From positions 1 to 49,111 of the forward strand of contig JAHBMJ010000390.1 in the NCBI GenBank assembly GCA_018398765.1: a DNA stretch of 49,111 nt, in the 5' to 3' direction. This document shows, in pieces, positions 34,243-44,863 of the stretch. Every line of letters starts with the position of its first letter. Positions within the stretch are counted from its first letter, which is position 1. The notes under the pieces are model-generated. The model made no database searches. It saw only the letters and a list, made by a program, of their open reading frames with translations, and was not told where the DNA came from. A program made the translations under genes and the position numbers. The DNA is from Chromera velia. Lineage: Eukaryota; Sar; Chromeraceae.

Positions 34243-37200
34243 TTAACCCCCAGTGAACCTCGATTGCGGGCCTTTATTGCGTATGTCTGAGAACCCTTTG
34301 GCCAGCACGCACACATGTCGGACTCCCTCAGCCTGGAGCCTCCTCGCAACTGCCCTCGCCATGCTCTGGTCTCTTCTGCTCTCTCCCACAAGCATCAGAA
34401 GGTCCCATCCTCCAGAGGAAACTTCAGAGACAGAAGCAACAGAGGAAGATGATGCCGAGGCTGACTGACTCTCTTCCCGAGAGGGACTTCCAAGGGAGGG
34501 TAGCCACGGGGGAGCAGCGGTATGATGATCAAGTGAATCTGCAGATCTCTTGTCTGCCCCCCCTTCTGCCTGACCTTCCTTTCCTTTCAAACCCTGGAGA
34601 CCTGTGCCTGCATTTCCTTTTCGGATCTCCCCCCCTCCTCCCTCGTCTCCCCTCGACCCCTTCGACCTTTGTGACTGGACGTTTCTGGCTCCCGCAGAAG
34701 GATCCACCAGGCTTGCCGGCAGGGAGGAAACGCCATGAGATGAGGCCACCGCACCTCCCGGGTGACTGCCTGCAGGCATTCCAGTCCGAAGGGACGCCGC
34801 GACGGGCCGTCTCCTGTCCCTCCCCCCCGCATCTGCCCCCCCCCTGCCGGCGTTGCCAAGAAGGCCCTGGATCAGAGCAGAGACGGCGGGGCTCTGGGCG
34901 GCCCCTTCGGAGTCCAGAGGGAGGTGAATAGACCTGCGTAGTGTGCGCACAGGTATGGAAATGACATAAATGCGGCTGGAGCAAAAGAACGGATGTGGAT
35001 GCAGACAGGGGTTTGTGGAAGTCGAAGGCGAATCACTTGAACACGCTTGCGCGCAAACACACGCACGCACACACACACGCGCGCGCATACAGCGGCACAA
35101 GCACAGGTAGCCAGCCCAACAGACGTACAAAGAACGAACGATTCATGTGAAGAACAGGACCTAGGGAGAGAAACTGCCGATCGATGCAATGAGCATTCAC
35201 GAACGCGTATCTCTGTATGCATGTGCCTCTGTCCGTTTGTTTATTTGCTCATGTGATATAGTCACACATCATCCCGGCATTGAAATGACCCAAAACTGCC
35301 ACGAAGTTCAAAAAACAACCTGGACGCTCACCCACTCGCTCTGCTGCCATACCACTTCCTCTCCATTTCTCCCGCGGTCTATCACTTTCACCAAGAAAGA
35401 GTCATACAGGACATCAGAAAAACAGAAAACCAGGCAGGCAGTCAGACAGGCACGCACACAGGCAGGCAAGAAGATCGACTGACCCCTGTAGTCTGCAGGC
35501 CTGAAAGCTCAACAGGGGCCGCACGTCAACGACCCACACCCGAGGCACGGCCGCCTCTCCCCCCCTAGGGGTGTTATCTTCGAAGTGGGGACGCGAGTCT
35601 CGGCACTCTCTTTGCAGTGCCGCTCCGTTCGAACGCCCCTGCTCGTCTCCTCCCCCATGCTTCCCCGACACCAAAGACTGCGGCATCCCGACTGCAAATG
35701 AGAGAACGTCCTCTGCCGTGACTGATGCCACCTGACCAGCCGCGTCAAGTTGTTCCTCCTCCTCTTCGATCGACAAACCCTGAAGAGAGTCTGAAGCCCT
35801 CTCTAAGTGTGCACACCAATCGTCTCGCAAGACGCGGTCTAGGGACCCCTCGAGGGGGTCATTTGACTCCGCGGATGTGCCGCCACCCCGGGCAGCAGAA
35901 GTGCCCCCAGTCAACCAACGAGTTCTCGCGTCTCCCATGAGAGGGGCGTCTCCTTCTGTGAATCCCCCGGCAGGTCCCTCGTTGGACCGCTTCTGGTCCC
36001 TCATGCTGGCGAGAGGCCCTCCTTGAGATGCAGCCAGAGTGAAGGACAGGGGCAGGCTTCTGTGCAGACACTGAGCTGCTGCCACAAGGTCTGCGAACCC
36101 ACACGACCTGCCGGGGCCCTTTGACCCCGCAGCCCCCGTGCCGGGGCCCCCAGAGGTGAAAAGAGCGAGGGATGAGAGGAGACGTCGGGCACGTTCTGGA
36201 TTGTCTTCAGCTGTGGAGAATAAATACACACACACAAATACAGAGTGTTTGTTGCAAACAAAAAGCAGGCATACGCAGGGAGTAGTAAGACAGGAAAGTC
36301 ACAGAAAGAAAGCCAAGCCAATCAGAAGAACAGCATGCAAACGCATCAGACCGGCCGATGAAGGAAGATGAATCAACAGGGAAGGCGGGAAGTCAGGGAA
36401 CCAACCGAGCCAAGATGTTGACAACAGAGCCACAGAAACGCCCCCCCTGAGAACCCTTTCGAACAATCCCCTCCCTCCGTTCCCCACCGACCCAGAAGGG
36501 CTGTCCTACAGGAATGGACCACACAGACCCCTAGACACGGGAGAAATGCAGGCGGGTTCTGTATCAGAGAGTCCACCACCGCCTCTGCGTCCCCGTGGAG
36601 CCCCGGAACCTCAGCAAAGAAGGTGACCAACCAGCGGAGGAAATAGGTTTCCGCACGGAGACCTGAAAGCCAAATACACAAGGGAAAATCCAGCCAAAAT
36701 GCATCCACCGCTCGACATGAAGCAACGCCTGCTCTCTCTTTGCGCAGGCACTTCGAAGAGAAGGTAAGAAGAACGAGCAGTGAAGCCTTGCAGTGGGCTC
36801 TTGGCTGTCTGATTTGCTGACTGACGAGCTGACTCATCTTGACAGATTCATACTGCAAGGGCTGCTGACTGACTAATGAATGTCATGGATGAGTGTATTA
36901 ATTGTGAAACAGCAGAACAGCATGCAGACAGACGGACGGACCGATGTCGTCCAAGTGCACTGCCAGAAGAGGGTCGCAGAATCGGAGCAGAGACCCAAAA
37001 GTCTGCACAGACCTCTGGAGGTCCACCCCCAGACCCCCAGGGGACCCCTCATGAACACTCCCTGTAGACCCTAGTGGAGGAGGGGGGGCGAGACTTCGCT
37101 GGAGTATCCGTGCGCACGCGAGAGAGATCACTTCACAGTCGGGGACGTCGAGGGGCGGGGGAAGGAGGCCGGGGCCGAGGGAGGATGTGCCCCTCCCGAG

Positions 37201-40200
37201 GACAGAAAGGAGAAGGGCACAAACGCCCCTCATACCCCTGCAAAAGAAAAAGGAAAGTGCACGTCACTAAATACATTTTTTCGATATCTTTGGAGGGATT
37301 CAGACGCACAATGGACAGAAACTCCAATAGGGGAGTTGACAGTTCCAGCGTCTGCTTTCTCACGCTCTGACCCCTTCTATCACCTTTAAGCTGGTGCTGT
37401 GTCGTGAAAATCCCGCCACTTCTTTTCTTGTGTGAAGCTCCTTACAACCCAGGCTTAGTGCGTCTGCGCTGCAAAAGGCGCAAGAAAAACGAAACGCTTC
37501 GAACAAAAGGGACGTCATGAATGTACCGACTGACGCCACATCCTGAGTTCTTCCCGGTCCTCGACTTGCGGAGGTGGAAGACATCTTCATCGTCTTCGTT
37601 GTGCCCCCGCTGAACATTTCCCCTTCTGCGTGCCCTCCCGCCCCCCCCAGGGGGTCCCCAGACGCCGTCAGAGCCAGCGAGTCCATCACCCGCCTCAACG
37701 CATCCCGACCTTGTTGGTGTCCGAGGACCACATGGTTCTGCACATTTTGTTTTGTCAATGCGTATTTTGGAAGGGGGTCAAAAACCTGGTGAAAAGAGGG
37801 AAAGCAGCCAGCCCAGTCAGATAAGCAAAATCAACAACCAGGGACGATTGGCAGCAGAACGAGTAAATTCAAAAGCAAAAAAGACTTCTTCACTTCCTTC
37901 TCTTCCTGGTGTAGAACGAGAGAATCCGCCACACAGCACTCCACTGTTTCTTTCTCTGACGTACTCACTCCCCGACCAACCCACCAAGAGCCCCAGAGGT
38001 TCGTCTTCCTCCTCATCCCCCTCCCCGTCTCTAGGTTCCAGAGCGTCAAGGTCAATACAGAGACTGCTGGATGGATACCCTCGCACATCTCCATCATGGA
38101 CTTTGTCCCCAGCCTCGCGCTCATGCACCCCTTGTTGTGGACATCTGACGCTTGTCGCCTGACTCACGCCCCGGGGTTTCAAAGCCGTCAGAGCATGCTC
38201 TACCACTGCAGCAAAGTGAGAGGGCCCCCCCCAACTTCCGCACGAGTCTCTCAGCGCCTCCTCCCTCTGCCCTCTCTTCCCCTGACCACCCCCTCCCGCA
38301 CTCACTGCAGCAGTTGGAGGTGCAGGCAGGGCAGCTCCCAAGACAATAGGCCACAGCTGCAAGAAGCAGACAAGGGCAGAACAACAGCACTCGAGTGAAT
38401 GCCGGAGGGAAAAGGGTGGAAGTGATTTTGGTGAAGGAAATGAGTTCGTCCGGGAGTTCGTACGGATATGGGCTACAGCGCCCTTTACCCACAAACTTCT
38501 TGCCTGAGGAGAAGCAGAGTGAAGAATTGGCAAGCGAAAAACCGTCTGTCTGTGTGGCTTCTTTCTTCCTGATGAAGCATGCCCCTGAGTGGTGTACTAC
38601 ATGGTCTACTAGAGTTTCTCTTCTCACCTCTCGGCGCAGGAGAGGCGGAATATCGATGGAGGCCTCCCGGATCAGTGCCGCCCTCTGCCTGGGCAGCTCT
38701 CGAAGAAGCTGTCGGAATCGGGAAACGCGTCCCCACTGATACAGAAAGTGACTTGGCCTGGATGAGGCACGTGCCGGGCGGATCTGCAGCAGTTGCAGTT
38801 GCGGGAGAAATGATTGAAAAGAAAAAAGGGTCAGACCTAGGGAAGAAGACCGAGGAAAAAGAGGGGAGAAAGAGGAGATCGTCAAATCCAGTCAACACAA
38901 TCCTCATCATGCGTGAAGGGGTACAAACGTAAGTCAGAGTTTCTCCTTACCTCATCCACGTCTCCTCCCATCGCAGCAACGACCTTCGAAGCGTCCTGAC
39001 AGAGCTGCAGGAGGTCTCCCACCGGCTCTCCGTGTATCCTCAGTTCTCTCTCCACCCACAAAAGCTGGGGAATGGAGGACGAGGGCCCGCTGTCTGTGCT
39101 GGAGTGAGAGCACGAGAGCCGAGCCACACGTCCAAATCCGAGAAGATTCTCCCCCTCCCCTTCCGCCTGCCCCTTGCCTCTACCTCTTCGGGGACTCACT
39201 ACTGTCTCTCCCTTCCTCAGCCTCTCGCCTAGAGGCAGTCGGAAAAGGGGGGGGGGAGGGCGCATCACACCTGCAGGCAGACAGGCAGACAGTGAGACAC
39301 AGACGGGGTCCAGAGCTATCGATAAGAAGATCAGCGAATCCAGACAACACTTGACGAAACCAAAAGTCTTTCATTGACCGTTATTCCATTTCTACGGCTC
39401 CAGCAAGTCGGCTCTTGCAATCTGTGGAGTTCTGAAGCTGATGGCAACTGATATTTTGGGCATTCATTTATCATCCTTCTTCCTCTTCTCTGATCGGTCT
39501 TCATCGAAAGCACCGGACAGAGAAAGCGCAACAAAATGGGCAATGAAATTCAAACCTGCCGAAGAAAGTCAGCAGCAGAAAAAAGAGCTGTCCGATGAGC
39601 CGAGGACTGAAATTCACGAATAAACGAGTGATCGAACAATGGACAAAGTGAGCCACCAATTCATCCTGTTCAGTTCAAGAGATTCAAACAGATACCAATA
39701 CCCACAAGGCCCCCCCCTTTCCGCCATCCAACCTGCTTCTTTGAGCACAGCGAGAACGTCTCCTCCACTAGCATTCCACCAGAAAAAAATTTCATCCACA
39801 GAGACGCCAAGGGACGCAAACGCGTCCAGGATCTCGTCGTTCAGCCGTCTCCTCTCTCCACCCAGTCCATCATCTTTCTCCCCTCCTCCCACTGCCTCTT
39901 GCTCGTCTCTTTCGAGCAGGACAAGAGACAGCAAGGCAGAGGCAGGAGGACGCTCTGTCGAGTCTACAGTTAGACAGACAGAAAGGAGTCGCAGCAATTG
40001 AACGAGGGGAGAAGTAGAGGAGGAAGACGGACTTGAGGCATGGGGGACTGTGGAGAGGGGGAGGCCTAGAGGTCGTGCAGCATGGAGGGATGCAAACGGG
40101 GAAGGGTGGAAAGCCTCACACAGATTCCGGACGAACGGGAGCCCGCAGAGCCAGGCAGCGAGGGAGCATTCTAACGGGGTGGCACGGACAGCCCCCACAT

Positions 40201-41752
40201 TCCTTTCTCTCTTTGTTTGTTGCTCTTGCCCCCCTTCCCCTGCTTCAAGCGTCTCTGCTGCGACACTGCCCTCTCTGCAGTTGTTGTGTCTTTCGACGCT
40301 CTCTCTGGAAAAGAGAGAAGACGCAAGAACACAGGTCCATCTATGGTGCCTCCACTCTGCAGCTTGGCTCGGAAGGCTGGGTTGAACCGTCAACAGAGCT
40401 CCTCCCCCTTCCTCTTCCCCATCTCCCTCATCTTCGTCTGATGCGTATCCGTCGTCCCGTTGGAAACCTCCGTTGAAATGCACATGATCAGGGGTCGTTA
40501 TCCCGTCCTCAAATCTGTCAGCAGAATTGTGACCACCCCTGAAGCCACCACGTAAAGCAGTATCAGCCCAGGCGTCTCTAAAGAAAAGTTTGGGGGCCCG
40601 AGGCTCTTCAGGCAGGCCCACAGCTGATACGAACTCCAGAGGGACAGATGGGAGACGGCTGGAGACGGAGGTCGAGGCAGTGGACGCACTACGGGACATG
40701 AATGTCTCACCCCACCTCGAATGTGAATCTGCTGCCTCAAGATCGACCAGGGGAACAAGGGAGGACGCACAGTCTGATGCAGAGACGGAGCATGCGTGCG
40801 TTTGGACTGCCTCCTCTGAAGTGAGAAAGGAGGGAAGTGAGGGGACGGAGGTATCAAGGGCCGACTGCACTATCCCCGTCTCTTTCTCGCTGTCTGCATT
40901 GACGGTGCGCGCACTCTCTTCCCACAGCAAATTTACTCTCCGAAGAACGGAGACGAACGCGGCCTCCGTCACATTCCTTTCGAATCGATCACGCACCGCC
41001 GATTTGGCCGTCTGTGCCTGTCTTGGGTCACGCTGGCTGCCCTCCCCCCTTTCTATCCTTCCTGCTGTCTGTAGAATCAGAGCTTTCCCTGGCCTCCAAG
41101 CTCCTTGAAGCATCTCTAGAATCACCACACCCAAAGCCCACGTATCCTGCCGTGCCCCGGAAAGCAAATTTTGCGCAACCCATTGCGGCTCTCTGAACGT
41201 CTTTTGTCTGAAACGCAGAAAGGGAGCTTCTTCAGGCGCGCTAAAACGCACGTCTCTTGGAAGCGCTCCAAACCGCAGGAGCGTCCCGTGACGGGTAAGG
41301 AACGGGAGCCCATAGTGAGACAGCTTCACTTTGCCGTCTCCATCAATGAGAACGTTACCAGTCCTCAGGTCACCGTGAGCAATGCCCAGGCTGTGCAGAT
41401 ACGAAAGACCTTGTAAAATTTCAGAGACGATTCGGCTCGTCTCGGTGGCCGAAAGCTTTGACTGTGCCAGAACATCCTTCAAACTCAAACTCCAATGCTC
41501 AGTGACTAGGTAGACGGTGCGACCAGTCCCCCTTACGACCTCTGTGTATGAACATAGACGGGGGTGTTCAATCGTTTTCAATCGGTTGAATCTATGAATG
41601 AGTTCTCTAAGGGGCGTCTCCACCCTCTGATGACTTGGACCTGCCCCTTCGTCAACGGAACCCGCAGTCGACCAATGGTCCCAAGTTGCCGTCTCCAGTG
41701 CCTGGAAGCCGAGGCAGAAGCTGCTCTTCATGCTTGCTCTTGGGCATTCCAT
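34243..41752 (-). CDS. TBCK: TBCK homologue: pseudokinase-TBC-rhodanese protein, 9 exons, 1684 aa
   Basis: Exons on the minus strand: 41752-39706, 39270-38951, 38783-38628, 38356-37961, 37785-37535, 37237-36942, 36662-36492, 36210-35484, 34933-34243. Their lengths sum to an exact multiple of three with matching phases. Order of domains: kinase-like (about 1-270) with AHGDLRTGN at 125-133 but SHYG instead of DFG and no glycine loop; a long Ser/Gly-rich linker; a SVDEIFFWWNASGGD motif as in TBCK; a TBC domain (about 815-1215) starting ASIDIPPLLRRE and including LLRFCDPLLAVHLDDI; and a rhodanese-like end (VWVVDVRP, GSIHLPLD, WDLLMLVGES) without the catalytic Cys. In animals TBCK is a subunit of the FERRY Rab5-effector complex. 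Start: ATG at 41752; the frame upstream has only a GTG. The rhodanese is split by a 170-residue low-complexity insert. Confidence 0.9.
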
Positions 41753-42519
41753 TTGCCTCGACACCCCTCTCCAACGCCTCTGCTAATCACACTCCAAACG
41801 ATTTTTGTGTGTGCTGCTTTGTGTCGCTTCAGCACGAGCAGACAGTGTCTGAAACTCAGAGTCGGAATTAACTGTCGATCGTTCGAGTTCGATCTGCATT
41901 CGACCTGCAATGATCTGCATGCCTTTGCATGCGGGGACGTCGACATTTTCGTTGACCTGCATGCATGCCGTCTCCGGAGCATGCATGAAGTTGAAAATTT
42001 GCTCTGCAAGAGCCGCTAGATTGCGGGAGTGACACAGCCCCGTATAGACTGAGCAGACAGCTGTGACGAAAGTTGGAAGCTGTCTTCTGGGTCAGCCCTC
42101 TCGGTACATAAGTCTACAGATCGTAGCAGATAGGCCTCTTGAGTTTTGACACGGCCGTCTCCCCGTCTCCGAAGCATCAGTCTGTCAGTCGTCAGTCTGT
42201 GTGACTGGGTCTGCCATCCTTAGCCCCTTGGTCAGAGATTGCGCTCCACATCAGTTCCAGCTCAGGCAACTCAGGTTTCAATTTGTGTGACTTCACGTGG
42301 GGCACTTTCAGGTTGTTCGTCCCAGTGAGATCGAAATTTGTTACTAAACTCACAAGCACGCGTGTGCTTGATTCCCTCTCTTAATTCTTTACTTGCTCCA
42401 AGGTGCACGCCACCTGGTGCCTGTACGGATAAAGACTCTCTTTTCGACTCCAACCTAGAGAGGTGCTTTCTTGTGAAGCACCGAAGTTGACGGTCGGAGT
42501 CTGTGTGGCCCTTTTCGCG
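41753..42519. promoter_or_regulatory. Divergent promoter between TBCK (-) and WDR83 (+)
   Basis: Five GCATGC cores occur within 68 bases: 41917-41922, 41927-41932, 41959-41964, 41963-41968 and 41979-41984. GGCCGTCTCC is at 42153-42162, followed by CCGTCTCC, and another CCGTCTCCGG sits at 41968-41977 inside the GCATGC cluster. The arrangement repeats that of the 31287-32268 promoter. No exon is recognised. Confidence 0.65.
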
Positions 42520-43915
42520 ATGTCCTTTTCTCTGTCTCCAGAGAACCTGCTGTTCACTTTGGAGGGCCACAGAGCAGCGGTTCAGAATGTGAAATTCAAT
42601 CTGAACTCGAAGTACTGCATGAGCTGCTCGGCAGACAAGGCTGTCCGTCTGTGGAATCCCCACAGGGGTGTGTGCATCAGGGAATATGCAGGGCCTCACA
42701 ACCATGAGGTGAACGATGTGAGCATCACCGGGGACAACTCCAGGTTTGTGTCTGTCGGGGGAGACCGTCTCGCCTTCCTCTGGGACGTCTCCACAGGGCA
42801 GGTCATACGGAAATTCATGGGGCACAATGGTGAGTGTGTCGCTCGTTCACCCAAAATGTTCAGTCAGACAAAAAAGCTTGCTTTTCTGTTCGGAAAATTT
42901 ATCACAAGCTCAGATTGTCTGTCAGCCAATCAGTGACGCAAGTCAGGACCACCCACCCGTGGGAAAGTCGCGGACAGGCTGCGACACGATTCGTACAATG
43001 TGGCACTTCCTTTTCTGTTTGCCCCCATTATTTTCGACGCTTCTTTTCTTTTCATTCGGCTCCCTCGCCCTGCTGCCTTTTCTTCCTTCATTCGTTCTCT
43101 TCCCTCATCCATCGCCGGTGCTCCCTCCTAGGTCGCATCAACTTTTGCGAATTTGCCCACACGGGGGACGTGTTTGTGACTGGATCCTACGACAAAACAG
43201 TGAGGTTCTGGGACATGAGGGCGAGGAACCGCAACGCGATCCAGACGATCGACGACGAATTTCGGGATTCCGTCACATGGTCAGCCAGTCAGCCAGTCGA
43301 CTACTCAAGCATGCAGTCAGGCACTCATCTTAATCGTCAGTCAATCATTCTGTCAGTGCTCTGGTCCATCGGCCCATCAAGGCATCCATCCAAGCTGGGG
43401 CCCGGCCGAGAAAAAGAACGGGCCTGTCAGAAGAGTGGGGGGGGACGCAGTCAACATGCAGAGACGGAGGAAGGCAGTGAGCAGGCAGAGAGGCGTGCAG
43501 TCAAAGAGTTTAAGAGAACTAAAGAGGGAACGCAGGTCAGCATGCAGAGATGGCACGAAGGGCAGGCAGTCGCAAAGGCAAGAGAGACGGTCTACAGATA
43601 CAGAGGCTGGCAGGAAGCAGGCAGGCAGGCCGGTACAGCGAGGAAGACAGAAAGGCGGGGATCCAGGGAAGCGAGACTCTTGTACAACTGCTGTCATTGA
43701 TGTCATATGTAAAGACCCCCCCCAAGACCCAAAACGGTGTATGTGTCCTTTTCCTAGATGCGCAGGTCGGTGTTAGGTGTTTGCGGGCGTGCGTGTGTGT
43801 GTGAACATATGTGAGTGTTGCGCGTATGCGCCCGCGCGCACGAGCGTGTGTGTGTCAGGGAAAGAGAGTATCTTGTGTGTGTGTCTGTGTGTGTGTCTGT
43901 GTGTGTGTGTGTGTG

Positions 43916-43950
<35 letters not shown>

Positions 43951-44863
43951 GTGGGTGCAGCTGCGTGCTAACGAAAGAGGACGTCATTTGCGGATCCCTT
44001 GATGGTTCTGTCCGGAGTTTTGATCTCCGCATGGGACGCGTGTCGGTCGACCAGATAGACAGAGGGCACGTGACTGGGCTGTCAATAAGTCGGGATGAGC
44101 GGTGCCTTCTGGCTTTCCTCACGGGGAGGGGAGGTGCGGTGTGTTTGATAGAGAGGGGGGCAGGGGACGTGTTGCAGACCTACACAGGACACCAGAACGA
44201 GAGCTACCGGCTGCAGGGGTCCTTCGATTCGTCGGACTCCTTCGTTGTTTCTGGTACGTCGGTCAGCAGAATTAAATGGCGGGAAAATTCAGGCGATTAA
44301 ATTCCATCCTCCAAGACAGGATTTCCCCCTTTCCCTTTGCACCGTTGCACTCTCCTGATTTCCCTTTTTTCATCTGCCCCAAGCGAACAGAAATCTACAG
44401 CAAAGGCGTACCCTCGTCGTTGAGCAATTCAGGCAGACTCTCCCATTTCTGACTTTGAACAAAATAGACGGATCATCAAGTGTACGATGAATCCACCAAC
44501 TGTCCCAATTGGTCACACAGTACACAGTCTGCTTACAATGAGCTGGGCAGACGGATTCCTGCAGATGCGTGGACGGCTGCATGCAGTTCCTTCCGGTGGA
44601 ATCCTTCCTTTCCTCCTTCCTTCCTTCCTCTCTTCCCTCCTGCAGGTTCCGAGGACGGTCGGATCTGTGTTTGGAAAGTCGAGGACTCCTCGCCTCAGAC
44701 AAGTTTCAGGGCCCACCAAGGGACAGTCTTCTGTGTCAGGTTCCCTCCCGACATAGACGAGCATATTATGGTGTCTGCAGGGTCAGACAAGCTTTTGCGT
44801 GTGTGGGCAACACGACGAGAGGATATTGCGACTGTGCAACTGCCACCTGGACACGGTAACTGA
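42520..44863 (+). CDS. WDR83: WDR83/MORG1-like WD40-repeat protein, 4 exons, 322 aa
   Basis: Exons: 42520-42829, 43132-43279, 43961-44253, 44646-44863, all phases consistent. The ATG at 42520 gives MSFSLSPENLLFTLEGH, and the total length is close to the animal protein. WD repeats follow through the whole chain: KAVRLWNPHRG, AFLWDVSTGQVIRKF, KTVRFWDMRARN, GSVRSFDLRMG, GRICVWKVE and KLLRVWATRR. The LWNPxRG, GQVxRKFxGH and VRxxDLRMG blocks match WDR83 closely. WDR83/MORG1 is a beta-propeller scaffold linked to ERK signalling and also found with the spliceosome; which role applies here is unknown. Intron 2 carries long GT and CTGT repeats up to its acceptor. It shares a promoter with TBCK. Confidence 0.9.
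43868..43952. repeat. (GT)n and (CTGT)n microsatellites before a WDR83 acceptor
   Basis: A GTGTGTCTGTGTGTGTCTGT stretch passes into about eight CTGT units, ending eight bases from the GTGCAG acceptor at 43955-43960. The repeat replaces an ordinary polypyrimidine tract. Confidence 0.9.

Noticed and set aside
40033-40476. Plus-strand frames opposite TBCK exon 1
   Set aside because: Antisense shadows of the Ser/Gly-rich linker of TBCK.
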